Origin: Clostridiales bacterium
GTDB taxonomy: Bacteria > Bacillota > Clostridia > Oscillospirales > Oscillospiraceae
Reading direction: 5' to 3'
Assembly: GCA_004558115.1 (NCBI GenBank)
Contig: SFDT01000013.1
Coordinates: 1-64,000, forward strand
DNA length: 64,000 nt
A program made the translations under genes and the position numbers. A model generated the notes under the pieces. That model worked only from the letters and a program-made list of their open reading frames with translations. It had not been told where the DNA came from and searched no databases. Of this stretch, positions 42,367 through 50,748 are shown in pieces (positions within the stretch are counted from its first letter, which is position 1; each line of letters begins with the position of its first letter).

Positions 42367-42395
42367 AACATACAGCTTTAAACAAATAAAGTCAA
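42367..42395 (-). promoter_or_regulatory. Sigma-A promoter of the second ABC operon
   Basis: On the minus strand TTGACT (42390-42395) and TATGTT (42367-42372) are 17 bp apart, about 50 bp before the leader ORF. Confidence 0.7.
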
Positions 42396-42453
42396 TGGCT
42401 ATTTTCAACAAAATCCGCAGGATATTTTTCAAAAACTGTTAAAAAAGCCGGCG

Positions 42454-42482
42454 TTGACATTTGAAATACGGAATGATATATT
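42454..42482 (+). promoter_or_regulatory. Sigma-A promoter of pyrG
   Basis: TTGACA (42454-42459) and TATATT (42477-42482) are 17 bp apart. Confidence 0.75.
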
Positions 42483-42724
42483 GGGAAAGTATTTTGGTAA
42501 CGCTTTGAGCAGCGGTTTGCGGCGTGAGCCGCAAAGCGAAAATCGAACAGACGAGCGACACCGCGGATCGCAGCTGAAAGTCCCGAAAGAGACTGGGACT
42601 TTTAGCCGCAAAAATGGTCCGGCGGTGCTTTTTATTTGCAAAAAACCGCCGGATTTGTCCGTTTTGCGAGTACAGTCTCCTTTTCGCGGGAAAGATTCAA
42701 GTGTGTAAAGGTAAGGTGAGTGGA
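42483..42724 (+). promoter_or_regulatory. Structured 5' leader of pyrG
   Basis: This leader of about 235 nt holds three hairpins: TTTGCGGC/GCCGCAAA (42517-42536), AAAGTCCC/GGGACTTT (42577-42602), and CCGGCGGT/ACCGCCGG (about 42620-42653) followed by TTTGTCCGTTTT. The last could act as an attenuator. An alternative pairing CGCTTTG/CAAAGCG (42502-42539) would compete with the first. pyrG of Bacillus is regulated by a leader terminator; whether that mechanism applies here cannot be told. Confidence 0.45.
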
Positions 42725-44333
42725 ATGTCAACAAAATTCGTATTCGTCACAGGCGGCGTGGTATCCGGTCTGGGCAAGGGCATCTGCGCGGCATCTCTGG
42801 GCCGGCTGCTGAAGCAGCGGGGCGTCCGGGTCCGCAACCAGAAGTTCGACCCCTATATCAACGTGGACCCCGGCACCATGAGCCCCTATCAGCACGGCGA
42901 GGTGTTCGTCACCGACGACGGCGCGGAAACGGACCTGGACCTGGGGCATTACGAACGGTTCGTGGACGAGGACCTGTCCGGCAACAATCTCCTCCGGCAA
43001 GATCTGGTGGTCCGTGCTGAACCGGGAGCGCCGGGGCGACTATCTGGGCGCCACGGTGCAGATCATTCCCCACATCACCAATGAGATTAAAAGCCGCATC
43101 TACGCCATGGCCGGGGAAGATGTGGATGTGGTCATCACCGAGATCGGCGGCACCGTGGGCGACATCGAGTCCCAGCCCTTCCTGGAGGCCATCCGCCAGG
43201 TGGCTTCCGAGCGGCCCCACGGCGACGTGGTGTTCATCCATGTGCCCCTCATCGTCCAGATCCCCGGCAGCGGCGAGCTGAAGAGCAAGCCCACCCAGCA
43301 CTCCGTGAAGGAGCTGCTCTCCCTGGGCATCCAGCCGGACATCCTGGTGTGCCGGTGCGACGCGCCCATCACCGAGGACATCCGCCGGAAGATCGCCCTG
43401 TTCTGCAATGTGGAGCCGGACTGCGTCATCCAGAACACCACCGCCGAGACCCTGTATGAGGTCCCCCTGCTGATGGCGAAGGAGGGCCTGGATGAGGTGG
43501 TGTGCCGGAAGCTGGGCCTCATCACCCACCAGCCGGACCTGCGGGAGTGGAGCGCCATGGTGAAGCGGGAGAAGAACGCCCACAAGAAGGTGACCATCGC
43601 CCTGGTGGGCAAGTACACCCAGCTCCACGACGCCTACCTCTCCGTGGTGGAGTCCTTGAACCACGCCGGCACCGCCAACGACGCCGTGGTGGATATCCTG
43701 TGGGTGGACTCCGAGACCGTGACGGAGCAGAACGTCAAAGAGATTCTGGGGGGCGTGTCCGGCGTGTTGGTGCCCGGCGGCTTCGGCGACCGGGGCATCG
43801 AGGGCATGGCTGTGGCTGCCCGGTACGCCCGGGAAAACGGCGTGCCGTATTTCGGCATCTGCCTGGGTATGCAGATGGCGGTCATCGAATTTGCCCGCAA
43901 CGTCCTGGGCTACGCGGACGCCACCTCCTCTGAGTTCTCCGAGACCACCCGCCATCCCGTCATCGACCTGATGCCCGACCAGGTGAACGTGACGGACAAG
44001 GGCGGCACCATGCGCCTTGGCAAGTATCCCTGCGTGCTGACGGAGGGCTCCCGCAGCTGGGAGCTGTACGGCGCGGCGGAGATCTCCGAGCGCCACCGCC
44101 ACCGCTTTGAGTTCAACAACGACTACCGTGAGCAGATGCAGGCGGCGGGTATGCTGCTGGCGGGCCTGTCTCCCAACGGCCACCTGGTGGAGATCGTGGA
44201 GATCCCCGCGCACCCCTGGTTCGTGGGCGCCCAGTTCCACCCGGAGTTTAAGAGCCGGCCGGATAGGCCCCATCCTCTGTTCTACGGCTTCGTAAAGGCA
44301 TCCGTGGAGCGGATGGAGCAGGAAAACGCATAA
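42725..44333 (+). CDS. pyrG: CTP synthase, reading frame interrupted by a one-base insertion
   Basis: CTP synthase makes CTP from UTP, ATP and glutamine. The N-terminal synthetase part begins KFVFVTGGVVSGLGKGI, and the C-terminal glutaminase has the catalytic Cys in FGICLGMQ (about residue 380) and His/Glu in WFVGAQFHPEF. The frame breaks near 42988: AACAATCTCCTCC should read AACAACTCCTCC-like to give NNSSGKIWWSVLNRE, so one extra base is present. Correcting it gives 535 codons, the usual length. An essential gene with one break and no other damage suggests a sequencing or assembly error, or a recent mutation. Programmed frameshifting is unlikely but not excluded. The gene's last 65 bases are repeated twice downstream. 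Confidence 0.85.
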
Positions 44334-44662
44334 GAAGGCCGGCTCGGGCCATCTCCGGCGGTTGCCGCGCAAGCGGCGAGCCGGAGGGCCATAAAAAGGA
44401 CAATTCCGAAGGAAATTGTCCGGCCAGACCGGCCCCATCCCCTGTTTTACGGCTTCGTAAAGGCATCCGTGGAGCGGATGGAGAAAGAAAGCGCATAAGA
44501 AGGCCGGCTCGGGCCATCTCCGGCGGTTGCCGCGTAAGCGGCGAGCCGGAGGGCCATGGAAAAGGACAATTCCGAAGGAGATTGTCCGGCCGGACCGGCC
44601 CCATCCTCTGTTCTACGGCTTCGTAAAGGCATCCGTGGAGCGGATGGAACAGGAAAACGCAT
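44266..44662 (+). repeat. Tandem triplication of the pyrG 3' end
   Basis: Copies of the last 65-68 bases of pyrG lie at 44266-44333 (the gene itself), 44431-44498 and 44597-44661, with periods of 165 and 166 bp. Spacers of about 97 bp are themselves repeated and contain palindromes (GGCCGGCTC...GAGCCGG) and a GGACAATT/AATTGTCC hairpin (44398-44421 and 44565-44588). Copy 2 keeps the stop codon; copy 3 has TCA in its place. I see no gene between 44334 and 44692 other than these repeats. Confidence 0.9.
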
Positions 44663-44692
44663 CAGCGCGCTGACACAAGAGAGGAGTGTTTT

Positions 44693-45766
44693 GTGAATCA
44701 TTTTAAGGAGATCGCTGTCCAATTGGAGCGTCATGACCTGGACGGGATGCTGCTGACAGGGGAGGCCAACCGCTTTTACGCCTCCGGCTTTCACTCCGCC
44801 GGTACCGACGGTGTGGCCCTGGTGACCCGGGGCAAGGCATATTACTTTACCGATTCCCGGTATATCGAGGCCGCCGGGCGCTATGTCCAGGGGGCGGAGA
44901 TCCGGGAGACCCGGGCCGGCCGGGGCTACGGCGCCCTGGTGGAGGAAGTGGTAGTGGAGCGGCATCTCCGCCGCCTGGGCTTTGAAGACGCCTATATGAC
45001 GGTCCAGGACCACGAGCGGTACCGCAAGGCCCTGTCCTGCGACCTGGTGCCCGCCACGGACATCCTATGGCGCCTGCGCTCCGTCAAGGACGGGGAGGAG
45101 CTGGACGCCATGGTGGCCGCACAGCGGATCGCGGAAAGGGCGCTGGACCAGATCCTGGGGGAGATCCGTCCCGGCGTGACGGAGAAGGAGATCGCCGCCC
45201 GGCTCCAGTATCTGATGCTGCACTACGGCGCGGAGAACATGTCCTTTGACCCCATCGTGGTCTCCGGTCCCAACGGCAGCCTGCCCCACGGCGTTCCCGG
45301 GGAGCGGGTCATCCAAAAAGGTGAGTTCGTCACCATGGACTTCGGCTGCATTTATCACGGGTATTGCTCGGACATGACACGGACGGTGGCGGTGGGCTTC
45401 GCCACGGAGGAGATGCAGCGGGTATACAGCACGGTGCTCTCCGCCCAGGAAGCGGGCATTCGGGCCGCCCGGGCCGGCGTTACCGGCCGGGAGGTGGACG
45501 GCGCCGCCCGGGCCGTTATCACCGCCGCGGGGTACGGTGACTATTTCGGACACAGCTTCGGCCACGGCGTGGGCGTGGAGATCCATGAGGCGCCCAATGC
45601 CTCTCCCATGAACGAAAAACCCCTGCCGGCCGGCGCGGTCATCTCCGCGGAGCCGGGCATCTATCTGCCGGGAAAGCTGGGTGTGCGCATCGAGGATGTG
45701 ATATTGCTGACGGAGGAGGGCTGCAAGGACCTCACCAAGGCACCCAAGGAGCTCATCATCCTGTAA
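44693..45766 (+). CDS. M24-family Xaa-Pro aminopeptidase/dipeptidase
   Basis: This 357-aa protein has a creatinase-like N-terminal domain (about 1-125) and a C-terminal pita-bread metallopeptidase domain (about 135-350). The metal ligands are visible: Asp in VTMDFGC (about 218) and CSDMTRT (about 229), His in FGHGVGVEIHEAP (about 295), Glu in ISAEPGIY (about 325) and IEDVILL (about 339). It removes N-terminal residues before proline or cleaves Xaa-Pro dipeptides. The GTG start has GAGAGGAG 8 nt upstream. It stands alone between the pyrG repeats and its own terminator. Confidence 0.9.
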   Translation: MNHFKEIAVQLERHDLDGMLLTGEANRFYASGFHSAGTDGVALVTRGKAYYFTDSRYIEAAGRYVQGAEIRETRAGRGYGALVEEVVVERHLRRLGFEDAYMTVQDHERYRKALSCDLVPATDILWRLRSVKDGEELDAMVAAQRIAERALDQILGEIRPGVTEKEIAARLQYLMLHYGAENMSFDPIVVSGPNGSLPHGVPGERVIQKGEFVTMDFGCIYHGYCSDMTRTVAVGFATEEMQRVYSTVLSAQEAGIRAARAGVTGREVDGAARAVITAAGYGDYFGHSFGHGVGVEIHEAPNASPMNEKPLPAGAVISAEPGIYLPGKLGVRIEDVILLTEEGCKDLTKAPKELIIL

Positions 45767-45782
45767 GGGAGAAAAAATTTAC

Positions 45783-45821
45783 GGGACAGCACGCGGAAGT
45801 AATCGTTTCCGCGTGCTGTCC
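45783..45821 (+). terminator. Terminator after the M24 peptidase gene
   Basis: GGGACAGCACGCGGAA (45783-45798) pairs with TTCCGCGTGCTGTCCC (45806-45821). The T-tract is short. Confidence 0.75.
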
Positions 45822-45837
45822 CGCCCTTTGACGGCGG

Positions 45838-45866
45838 TTGACAAAGCGCCGCCGGGGCAGCATAAT
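45838..45866 (+). promoter_or_regulatory. Sigma-A promoter of the pyrophosphatase gene
   Basis: Consensus TTGACA (45838-45843) and CATAAT (45861-45866) are 17 bp apart, about 40 bp before the ATG. Confidence 0.75.
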
Positions 45867-45905
45867 CATACATAGAAGAATCCTGCTGTAAGGAGAAGTC
45901 GATCT

Positions 45906-47528
45906 ATGGATACCATTTACATTACCGGACACCGGAATCCGGACACGGACTCCATCGTTTCGTCCATGGCATACGCGGCGCTGAAAAACGCCCTGGGAGA
46001 CCGGCAGTACCGTGCCGCCCGGCTGGGCCAGGTCAGCGACGAGACCCAGATGGTGCTGGACCGGTTCGGCTTCCAGCCGCCCGCCCTCATCACGGACCTG
46101 CGGACCCAGGTGAAGGACCTGGATTATGACACGCCGCCCACGCTGTCCGCCGGCGCCACCATCAGCCGTGCCTGGCAGACCATGCAGGCCAACAAGATCT
46201 CTGTCCTCCCCGTGGCCAATGAGGACGGCACCCTGTACGGTATGCTGTCCGCCGGCGACGTGGCCAACTACGATATGACCTCCGTCCGCAATCCCCTGGT
46301 GGGAGAGCTGCCGGTTTACAACCTGCTGTCCGTGCTGGAGGGCAAGATCCTCAATGAGGGCGGCCAGATAAAAGACGTGGTCTCCGGTGAGATCGCCGTG
46401 GCCCTGCCTGCCGGCCGGGAGAATCTGGAATTCTCCAATCCCAACAGCATCGTCATCTGCGGCGACCAGCCGGACATGATCCGCCGGGCTTTGGACCTGA
46501 ACGTCAACTGCGTCATCGTCTGCCAGGCGGAGGTGGACCGGGAGCTGCTGGAAACGGAGACGGAGACCTGCATCATCTCCACGCCCTATGACGCTTACCG
46601 CGCCATGCGCCTTATCTGGCACGCCATGCCCATCGGACACATCTGCAAGAGCCGGGACCTGGTGTACTTCCACCTGGACGACTATCTGGACGATGTGCAG
46701 GACACGGTGCTGGAAAGCCGCTTCCGCGCTTACCCTATCCTGGACGATGAGGAGCGGGTGGTGGGCACCCTGGCCCGGTTCCACCTGCTGCGCCCCCGCC
46801 GTAAGCGGGTGGTGCTCATGGACCACAATGAAAAGGCCCAGTCTGTCCGGGGCCTGGAGCAGGCGGAGATCCTGGAGATCGTGGACCACCACCGCCTGGC
46901 GGATATCGAGACGAAAAATCCCATTTACGTCCGCAACGAGCCTGTGGGCAGCACCACCACCATCGTGGCGGATATGTACCAGGAGAAGGGCCTCATGCCC
47001 ACGGCCAAAATGGCGGGCCTCATGGCCGCGGCCATTGTGTCCGACACGGTCATGTTCAAGTCCCCCACCTGCACGAAGCGGGACGTTGACATCGCCCAGC
47101 GGATGGCCCGTATCGCCAACGTCTCTCTGGAGGAGCTGGGCAAAGCCATCTTCTCCGCCACCTGCGGCGATGACAAGACCGTGGAGGCCATGCTGAACAC
47201 GGACTATAAGGAGTTCCACATCGCCGGCTACAACCTGGCGGTGAGCCAGATCACCTGCATGGACTCCGACCGGCTCATGGCCCGGAAGGACGAGTTCCTG
47301 GCGGCCATGGCGAAGGTCCGCCAGCAGAAGGGGCTGAACATCGTGGCCCTCATGATCACGGATGTGCTGCTGGAGGGCACGCAGCTGCTGTTTGTGGGAG
47401 ACGAGGAGTCCATCTGTCAGGCCTTCAACGTCAAGCCCGAGGACGCCAGCGACAACGCGGTGTTCCTGCCGAAGATCATGTCCCGGAAGAAGCAGATCAT
47501 CCCCATGCTGTCGGCACTGTGGGGTTAA
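45906..47528 (+). CDS. Manganese-dependent family II inorganic pyrophosphatase with regulatory CBS/DRTGG domains
   Basis: This 540-aa enzyme hydrolyses pyrophosphate. The DHH-family catalytic motifs are GHRNPDTDS (about 8-16), VDHHRLADI (about 325) and the C-terminal DHHA2 part (about 410-535) with SRKKQIIP near the end. Inserted between the first two are CBS domain 1 (about 70-125, ISVLPVANEDGTLYGML), a DRTGG-like domain (about 130-245), and CBS domain 2 (about 245-305, FRAYPILDDEERVVG). CBS-PPases of this length are inhibited by AMP/ADP and activated by diadenosine polyphosphates through the CBS domains. The RBS is AAGGAG. Single gene with its own promoter and terminator. Confidence 0.93.
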   Translation: MDTIYITGHRNPDTDSIVSSMAYAALKNALGDRQYRAARLGQVSDETQMVLDRFGFQPPALITDLRTQVKDLDYDTPPTLSAGATISRAWQTMQANKISVLPVANEDGTLYGMLSAGDVANYDMTSVRNPLVGELPVYNLLSVLEGKILNEGGQIKDVVSGEIAVALPAGRENLEFSNPNSIVICGDQPDMIRRALDLNVNCVIVCQAEVDRELLETETETCIISTPYDAYRAMRLIWHAMPIGHICKSRDLVYFHLDDYLDDVQDTVLESRFRAYPILDDEERVVGTLARFHLLRPRRKRVVLMDHNEKAQSVRGLEQAEILEIVDHHRLADIETKNPIYVRNEPVGSTTTIVADMYQEKGLMPTAKMAGLMAAAIVSDTVMFKSPTCTKRDVDIAQRMARIANVSLEELGKAIFSATCGDDKTVEAMLNTDYKEFHIAGYNLAVSQITCMDSDRLMARKDEFLAAMAKVRQQKGLNIVALMITDVLLEGTQLLFVGDEESICQAFNVKPEDASDNAVFLPKIMSRKKQIIPMLSALWG

Positions 47529-47690
47529 AAATCCAGGGGGGATTTCATCCCACCTAGATACGGGCTTTTGGCGCCGCCCAAAGCCCGATGCCCCCTCACG
47601 GCCACACGGCGGCCGTGTCGCTGCGGCGGGCAAAACGAATGTGCCCCTTTTGCCGCGACGGTGGGCAGATGCGAAGCACACCGAATGATC
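47529..47690. repeat. Intergenic stretch with GC-rich palindromes
   Basis: I find no gene. Palindromes include GGGCTTTTGGCG/CGCCCAAAGCCC-like pairing around 47565-47590 and ACGGCC/GGCCGT around 47602-47620. It resembles the repeat-rich spacers elsewhere in the window. Confidence 0.4.
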
Positions 47691-47691
47691 A

Positions 47692-47723
47692 AAAAATCCG
47701 GCTGGGAAACCAGCCGGATTTTT
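47692..47723. terminator. Bidirectional terminator between pyrophosphatase and ABC exporter genes
   Basis: AAAAATCCGGCTGG (47692-47705) pairs with CCAGCCGGATTTTT (47710-47723) over GAAA. Confidence 0.9.
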
Positions 47724-47742
47724 CATTGCAATTGACTTCTGT

Positions 47743-48348
47743 TTACCCCATCCGCTTCCAGTAAAACCGCTGGGACAGGGGAATGGACACGGCGGTGAGG
47801 ACCACGGCGGCGATGAGCAAAATGACCAGGGCGGCACCTTGGGAGGCGAACTTCGCGGCATCCCCGGAAGCGGCGATGGAGGCGATGGCGCCGGCGGTGC
47901 CGCACACCAGGAAAATGACGAGGAACATGGCCATCCGCCCCTTTTCCACGCCGAAGCGGAACATCACCGGCAGGGAGATGGCCAAAATGCACAGCCCGCC
48001 CAAAGCGGCCATGGCCATCATGGCGGGGGCGAAGGCCCGGCTGCCCAGCAGGGCAAGGACTGCCTGGAACAGAAGGGACAGCACCGCCGCCGCGCCGATG
48101 CACAGCCAGCCGAACACGTACTTACCCAGCACGATGTCCCGGGTGGAGTAGGGCATCACAGCGGCCAGCTGGTCCCATTTGCTGCGCTCGTCATAGGCCA
48201 GGGCGGTGTAGGGCAGCATGGCGGCGTACACCACGGCGAAGGCGTTGTTGAAGCCGCTGGGCAGAGCGGAGAAAATAAGGATCATCACCAGAAAATACTT
48301 CATCTGCCGCCAGATCACGTAAATGTCTTTCAAAATCAACGCTTTCAT
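47743..48348 (-). CDS. ABC-2 type transporter permease
   Basis: This 201-aa membrane protein starts MKALILKDIYVIWRQMKYF, a pattern of small ABC-2 permeases. It has about six hydrophobic segments, with a cytoplasmic loop DERSKWDQLAAVMPYSTRDIVLGKY that is conserved in the YtrC/YhcI-like group. It forms a transporter with the ATPase encoded just upstream (4-nt overlap) and is controlled by the adjacent GntR regulator. Exported substrate unknown; antimicrobial or envelope-stress roles are known for relatives. The ATG at 48348 overlaps the ATPase stop. Confidence 0.85.
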   Translation of the reverse strand: MKALILKDIYVIWRQMKYFLVMILIFSALPSGFNNAFAVVYAAMLPYTALAYDERSKWDQLAAVMPYSTRDIVLGKYVFGWLCIGAAAVLSLLFQAVLALLGSRAFAPAMMAMAALGGLCILAISLPVMFRFGVEKGRMAMFLVIFLVCGTAGAIASIAASGDAAKFASQGAALVILLIAAVVLTAVSIPLSQRFYWKRMG

Positions 48349-49199
48349 GCCTGCTTCGCTCCTTTCACCAAAAAGAGGATAATGTCCTCCACGCTGGCCG
48401 GCTCCAGCTGCCAGCCCACCGGGGCCAGCTCCCGCCGCACCAGGGCCCGGACGCCGCCGTAGCCGTTGGGCTCCCGGGCGACGATGGCCTCCGGCAGCAG
48501 GCACTCCAACTGGGCGGTGGTGTCACTGAAAATGCCGTATTCCTCCAGCAGCCGGTCCTTCTCCTCGCAGAACAGCAGCCGGCCCTGGTGGAGGAAGGCA
48601 ATGTAGTCGCACAGCTTTTCCAGGTCGCTTAAAATGTGGGAGGAGATGAGGATGGAGTGGTCCTCCTCCCGGGTGAAATCGTTAAAAATATCCAGGATCT
48701 CATCCCGGACGATGGGGTCCAGGCCGGCAGTGGCCTCGTCCAGCACCAGCAGCTTTGGGTGGTGGCTCAATGCCGCGGCGATGGCCAGCTTCATCCGCAT
48801 GCCACGGGAGTAGTCCTTAAACTGCTTGTTCCCGGGCAGATCAAAGCGCTTCAGATAGCCCTCGTACAGGGACTGGTCCCAGCGGCGGTACGTCGCCGCC
48901 AGAATTTTTCCTACCTGGACGGCGTTCAGGGACTCGGGAAAGTAGGCCTCGTCCAGCACCACGCCGATGTCTTCCTTGGCCGCCAGAAATTCCGGGGAGC
49001 TGACATCCACTCCCAGCACAGAGGCAGTGCCGCTGTCCGGCCGCAGGGCGCCGCACAAAAGCCGGATGGTGGTGGACTTGCCGGCGCCGTTTTCACCCAC
49101 CAGGCCGCAGATGGTGCCGGTGGGCACCGCCAGGGTCAGGTCCTGAATGGCAAAGGAGCCGAAATCCTTGCAGATATGGGATAATTCAATGGCATTCAT
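48345..49199 (-). CDS. ABC-2 type transporter ATPase
   Basis: This 284-aa ATPase has Walker A GENGAGKST (about 35), the degenerate signature YSRGMRMKL in place of LSGGQ (about 135) and Walker B LLVLDEATAGLDP (about 155). The SRGM form and C-terminal extension (about 220-284) are typical of YtrB/BcrA-like exporters. It overlaps the GntR gene upstream and the permease downstream by 4 nt each, forming a tight three-gene operon. Confidence 0.9.
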   Translation of the reverse strand: MNAIELSHICKDFGSFAIQDLTLAVPTGTICGLVGENGAGKSTTIRLLCGALRPDSGTASVLGVDVSSPEFLAAKEDIGVVLDEAYFPESLNAVQVGKILAATYRRWDQSLYEGYLKRFDLPGNKQFKDYSRGMRMKLAIAAALSHHPKLLVLDEATAGLDPIVRDEILDIFNDFTREEDHSILISSHILSDLEKLCDYIAFLHQGRLLFCEEKDRLLEEYGIFSDTTAQLECLLPEAIVAREPNGYGGVRALVRRELAPVGWQLEPASVEDIILFLVKGAKQA

Positions 49200-49573
49200 G
49201 GCTGTTCCTCCATAAAAATACGCAGCATTTCCGTCAGTTCTTCCCGGCTGGGGCCGCAGCTTTTGGCCAGCTCCGCCGCGGCGGAGAGGTGGTCCTCCAG
49301 CTCCTTGAGCTGGTGCTCCCGCACCAGGTCCAAATTTTTCTCCGCCACAAAGCAGCCCTTGCCGGCCACTGTGTAAAGAAAGCCGTCGGCCTCCAGCTCG
49401 TCGTAGGCCCGTTTGGTGGTGATGACGGAGATGCGCAGGTCCTTGGCCAGCGCGCGGATGGAGGGCAGGGCGTCCCCCGGCCGCAGCGTCCCGGCGATGA
49501 TCTGGGCGCGGATCTGGGAATAGATCTGTTCGTATATAGGTTGATTGGCGGTGTTTCGGATCACGAGCTCCAT
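49196..49573 (-). CDS. GntR family transcriptional regulator, YtrA subfamily
   Basis: This 125-aa protein has an N-terminal winged helix (about 1-75) with the GntR signature QIRAQIIAGTLRPGDALPSIRALAKDL (given here as its ends QIRAQI and RALAKDL) and a short helical C-terminus, as in YtrA-type regulators. It is the first gene of an operon with an ABC exporter and probably represses it. The inverted repeat CTGTA-CATA-TACAG at 49594-49607 abuts the -10 box and is the likely operator. Inducer unknown; cell-wall-active compounds induce several relatives. Confidence 0.9.
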   Translation of the reverse strand: MELVIRNTANQPIYEQIYSQIRAQIIAGTLRPGDALPSIRALAKDLRISVITTKRAYDELEADGFLYTVAGKGCFVAEKNLDLVREHQLKELEDHLSAAAELAKSCGPSREELTEMLRIFMEEQP

Positions 49574-49593
49574 GGCAGCTCCCCCTGTTCGTA

Positions 49594-49633
49594 CTGTACA
49601 TATACAGTATATACAGTTGAGCGGGAATGTCAA
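49594..49633 (-). promoter_or_regulatory. Promoter and operator of the GntR-ABC operon
   Basis: On the minus strand TTGACA (49628-49633) and TATACT (49606-49611) are 16 bp apart. CTGTACATATACAG (49594-49607) is a perfect palindrome of two 5-bp arms that overlaps the -10 region. Confidence 0.75.
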
Positions 49634-49731
49634 GAGGCTTTGAAAAAATCTTTTTGTGTGCATTGCACCTAGGAAAGCGGCGGAAAGTATGGTATACTGC
49701 GGATTCAGATAACAGCGGGGGAGGGAAGCCC

Positions 49732-50712
49732 TTGGAAAGCGTCAGCGGCGTCAACAACTGGAAACTGACCGTCCGCCGGGAGGCGGCGGGCGTCACAGTC
49801 CTGCGGGCCGTGACCTGCGATGGACGGGCCGCCCTGCCGGAGGAACTGTGGGGCCTGCCGGTGATCGCGCTGGGGGACCACGCCCTGGCGCCCAATGCCT
49901 CGGCGGTGCCGGGGGAGGAAGTGCAGATCACCTGCGGACCGCTGCCGGAGGAAGACAGCTGGGACAACCACGGGCTGAAGGAGCTGACGCTGCCCCGGCA
50001 TCTGCGGCGGGTGGGGGATTATGCCCTGCTGAACTGCGACGGCCTGGAGCGTCTGCGGCTGTGGGACGATGTAAGATTCTGGGGCGGCGGCGCCCTCATG
50101 AACTGCCGCCGGCTCCACGCCTTTCACCTGACCCGCACCGGGGGCGACCAGGGGGAGTCCCTGGCCTATTTTGCCGACGAGTTGAGCCGGGAGCTGGATG
50201 TGACCGTCGTCACGGCGGCGGGAGAGACGGCCCGGCTGCTGTTTCCGGATTTTTTAGAGGTGTACGAGGAAAACTGCCCCGCCCACCATTTTGATTACAA
50301 CATCTACGGCGCGGGCTACCCTTTCCACCACTGCTTCCGCCAGAAAAAACTGTCCCTCAAGGACTATGACGGGCTGTGGAGAGGCTATCTTGCCATGGAG
50401 CATGAGGCGGATGCCGCGCTGCGGCTGGCCTTTTGGCGGGTCCGGTACCCGGTGGAGCTGTCGGAACCGGCGGAAAAAGCGTACCTTGCCCATCTCCGGA
50501 GCCAGGCGGCGGAGGCTGTGGACTGGCTGCTGGCGGAGAAGGATATGGCGGGACTGTCCTTTTTCCTGAAGCGGACGGAGCCGGACCGGGACACCCTGGC
50601 GGCGGCCTGCCAGCGGGCCCGGGAGGCCGGCGCCGCCGAGGCGGTGGCCCTGCTGCTGGAGGAGCAGCACCGGCGGTTTCCCGCCGGAATGGACAAGAGC
50701 TTTGACCTGTAA
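49732..50712 (+). CDS. Leucine-rich repeat (LRR_5/BspA-like) protein
   Basis: This 326-aa protein has BspA-type repeats in about residues 25-130 (LPEELWGLPVIALGDHAL, LKELTLPRHLRRVGDYALLNC, LERLRLWDDVRFWGGGALMNC). They are followed by a helical C-terminal half without a known domain. No signal peptide is visible, so it is probably cytoplasmic, unlike most BspA proteins. The TTG start at 49732 is supported by GCGGGGGAGGG 7 nt upstream; earlier starts lack an RBS. It precedes VWA and AAA+ genes by 36 nt and probably supplies a protein-recognition arm to that module. Function unknown. Confidence 0.75.
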   Translation: MESVSGVNNWKLTVRREAAGVTVLRAVTCDGRAALPEELWGLPVIALGDHALAPNASAVPGEEVQITCGPLPEEDSWDNHGLKELTLPRHLRRVGDYALLNCDGLERLRLWDDVRFWGGGALMNCRRLHAFHLTRTGGDQGESLAYFADELSRELDVTVVTAAGETARLLFPDFLEVYEENCPAHHFDYNIYGAGYPFHHCFRQKKLSLKDYDGLWRGYLAMEHEADAALRLAFWRVRYPVELSEPAEKAYLAHLRSQAAEAVDWLLAEKDMAGLSFFLKRTEPDRDTLAAACQRAREAGAAEAVALLLEEQHRRFPAGMDKSFDL

Positions 50713-50748
50713 AGGCGTATAGCCTGTCACAAAGGGAGGAGGATACCC

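Noticed and set aside
44266..44662. A CRISPR array at the pyrG repeats
   Set aside because: There are only three copies with a period of 165 bp, and the spacers are themselves repeated. CRISPR repeats are short and alternate with unique spacers, and no cas gene is present.
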